Source: Halomonas sp. 54_146 (GTDB lineage Bacteria; Pseudomonadota; Gammaproteobacteria; Pseudomonadales; Halomonadaceae). Taken from it: DNA of 64,000 bases. The position numbers and the translations under genes are program-made. Within the stretch, counting starts at the first letter, position 1, and each line of letters opens with the position of its first letter. Location of the stretch: contig NZ_LGEN01000004.1 of assembly GCF_001507855.1 (NCBI RefSeq), positions 86,315-150,314 on the forward strand, given 5' to 3'. Of the stretch, positions 63,384 through 64,000 are shown piece by piece. Under the pieces are notes generated by a model. That model ran no database searches. It was not told the DNA's origin and saw only the letters and a list, made by a program, of their open reading frames with translations.

Positions 63384-63833
63384 ATGAGCCTTGCTAATTT
63401 GCTTACCGACCAGCAGCACCGCCTTGATGCGTTGATGTCACTGTTATCGAGCGAGCAAAACCTGTTGACTCAAGGTGATGTTGACGGCGATGCATTAGCT
63501 AAAGTAGCTCTTGAAAAACAAGCCCTGCTTGTAGAGCTTGAGCGCATTGAGACCATGCGGCGTGATGTGCAAAAACGCTTGGGCTATGCAGAAGGTGCTA
63601 AGGGTGCCAGAACAGCAGCTAATGACGCTGGCTGCCAAGCTGCGTGGGAAAGCTTGCTAGAAAAGAGTGAGCGGGCTGCACGCATGAATGAGTTGGCAGG
63701 GCAAATGCTTTCGGTTCGAATGAAGCATAATCAGGCAATGCTTGACTATATTCGTCAAATCGCTGAAAAAACGCTATATAAGCCAGATGGCCGTAACAGC
63801 GCTCAACCTGGCAGAATCAACGCTTCAGCCTAA
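63384..63833 (+). CDS. flgN: Flagellar export chaperone FlgN
   Basis: FlgN (149 residues) is the chaperone for FlgK and FlgL. It is predicted helical throughout (LLTDQQHRLDALMSLLSSEQNLL, KVALEKQALLVELERIETMRRDVQKRLGY). Identity is supported by position 12 bases after flgM and by length. A leucine/glutamine-rich N-terminal helix is typical of the family. Confidence 0.93.
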   Translation: MSLANLLTDQQHRLDALMSLLSSEQNLLTQGDVDGDALAKVALEKQALLVELERIETMRRDVQKRLGYAEGAKGARTAANDAGCQAAWESLLEKSERAARMNELAGQMLSVRMKHNQAMLDYIRQIAEKTLYKPDGRNSAQPGRINASA

Positions 63834-64000
63834 TTTCTACTATCTCCATTTGTACTATCTTCATTTGCAGCACTATCTCCTCGACAAACTTAATGCATGA
63901 CGTTTGAACCCTCCGACGATTCATTCAAAGAATAGAATCGCGGATTCTTACCCCTCTCACGCGCTCTGTTGCCAGAGCGAGGAGAGCGATACCGGGGTTC
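63834..64000. other. Right-end noncoding stretch after flgN
   Basis: The last 167 bases have no supported gene. Two 15-bp direct repeats (CTATCTCCATTTGTA-like) lie at 63840-63854 and 63855-63869. A small hairpin AGAATC-GCG-GATTCT is at 63934-63948 and another GCTCTG-TTGC-CAGAGC follows, neither with a T run, so a terminator is not proven. Confidence 0.5.

Overview
The window looks like a chromosomal segment from a Gammaproteobacterium of the Halomonas/Vreelandella type (Halomonadaceae). That assignment is inferred from moderate GC, the ssb / MFS transporter / uvrA arrangement, a split class II ribonucleotide reductase (nrdJa-nrdJb) of the Pseudomonas kind, and a large flagellar and chemotaxis island with mixed enteric and betaproteobacterial features. 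No sequence search was run. No mobile elements, rRNA, tRNA or CRISPR arrays were seen.

Layout. (1) 1-4.6 kb: the 5' end of ssb, an MFS efflux-type transporter, and divergent uvrA. (2) 4.66-7.66 kb: nrdJb and nrdJa on the minus strand behind a terminator shared with the uvrA end, with a candidate pair of NrdR boxes upstream. (3) 7.9-8.5 kb: an unrecognised exported protein. (4) 8.5-33.7 kb: a long run of minus-strand genes. In transcription order these are flhD, flhC, motA, motB, cheA, cheW, an MCP, an Aer-like receptor, cheR, cheB, an MCP, cheY, cheZ, flhB, flhA, flhF, an unrecognised gene where flhG would be expected, flhE, fliA, a second stator pair (PomA/MotC- and MotD-like), and a phytochrome-like diguanylate cyclase. 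(5) 33.8-38.1 kb, minus: an flhB C-terminal paralogue (FlhX type), a second FliK-like gene, fliT, fliS, and a PilZ/HD-GYP fusion protein. (6) 38.3-39.2 kb: flaG (+) and fliE (-). (7) 39.4-51.1 kb, plus: fliF G H I J K L M N O P Q R. (8) 51.2-62.1 kb, minus: flgB C D E F G H I J K L, with flgKL also under its own sigma-28 promoter. (9) 62.3-63.8 kb, plus: flgA, flgM, flgN.

How it fits together. FlhD and FlhC are the enteric-type master activator, and FliA/FlgM are the sigma-28 / anti-sigma pair. Four sites of the form TAAA(or TCAA)-N15-GCCGATA lie in front of fliS, flaG, flgK and flgM, so the late tier of the hierarchy can be read directly from the DNA. The set is nearly complete for basal body, export apparatus, switch, hook, two stators and chemotaxis, but flagellin (fliC) and the cap (fliD) are not in the window. 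Where they would be expected, between flaG and fliS, there is instead a c-di-GMP receptor-like PilZ domain fused to a degenerate HD-GYP domain. A GGEEF cyclase sits at the far end of the che/fla run, so c-di-GMP synthesis and sensing flank the motility genes.

Less expected items are: FlhF with a roughly 330-residue C-terminal extension followed by an unknown protein instead of the FlhG ATPase; coexistence of FlhDC and FlhE with FlhF; an MCP with almost no sensory domain; a phytochrome-like cyclase lacking the usual bilin-binding cysteine; and a recurring pattern of short tandem duplications (11-21 bp) at gene junctions, together with in-frame tandem repeats in fliK, flhE and the gene after flhF.
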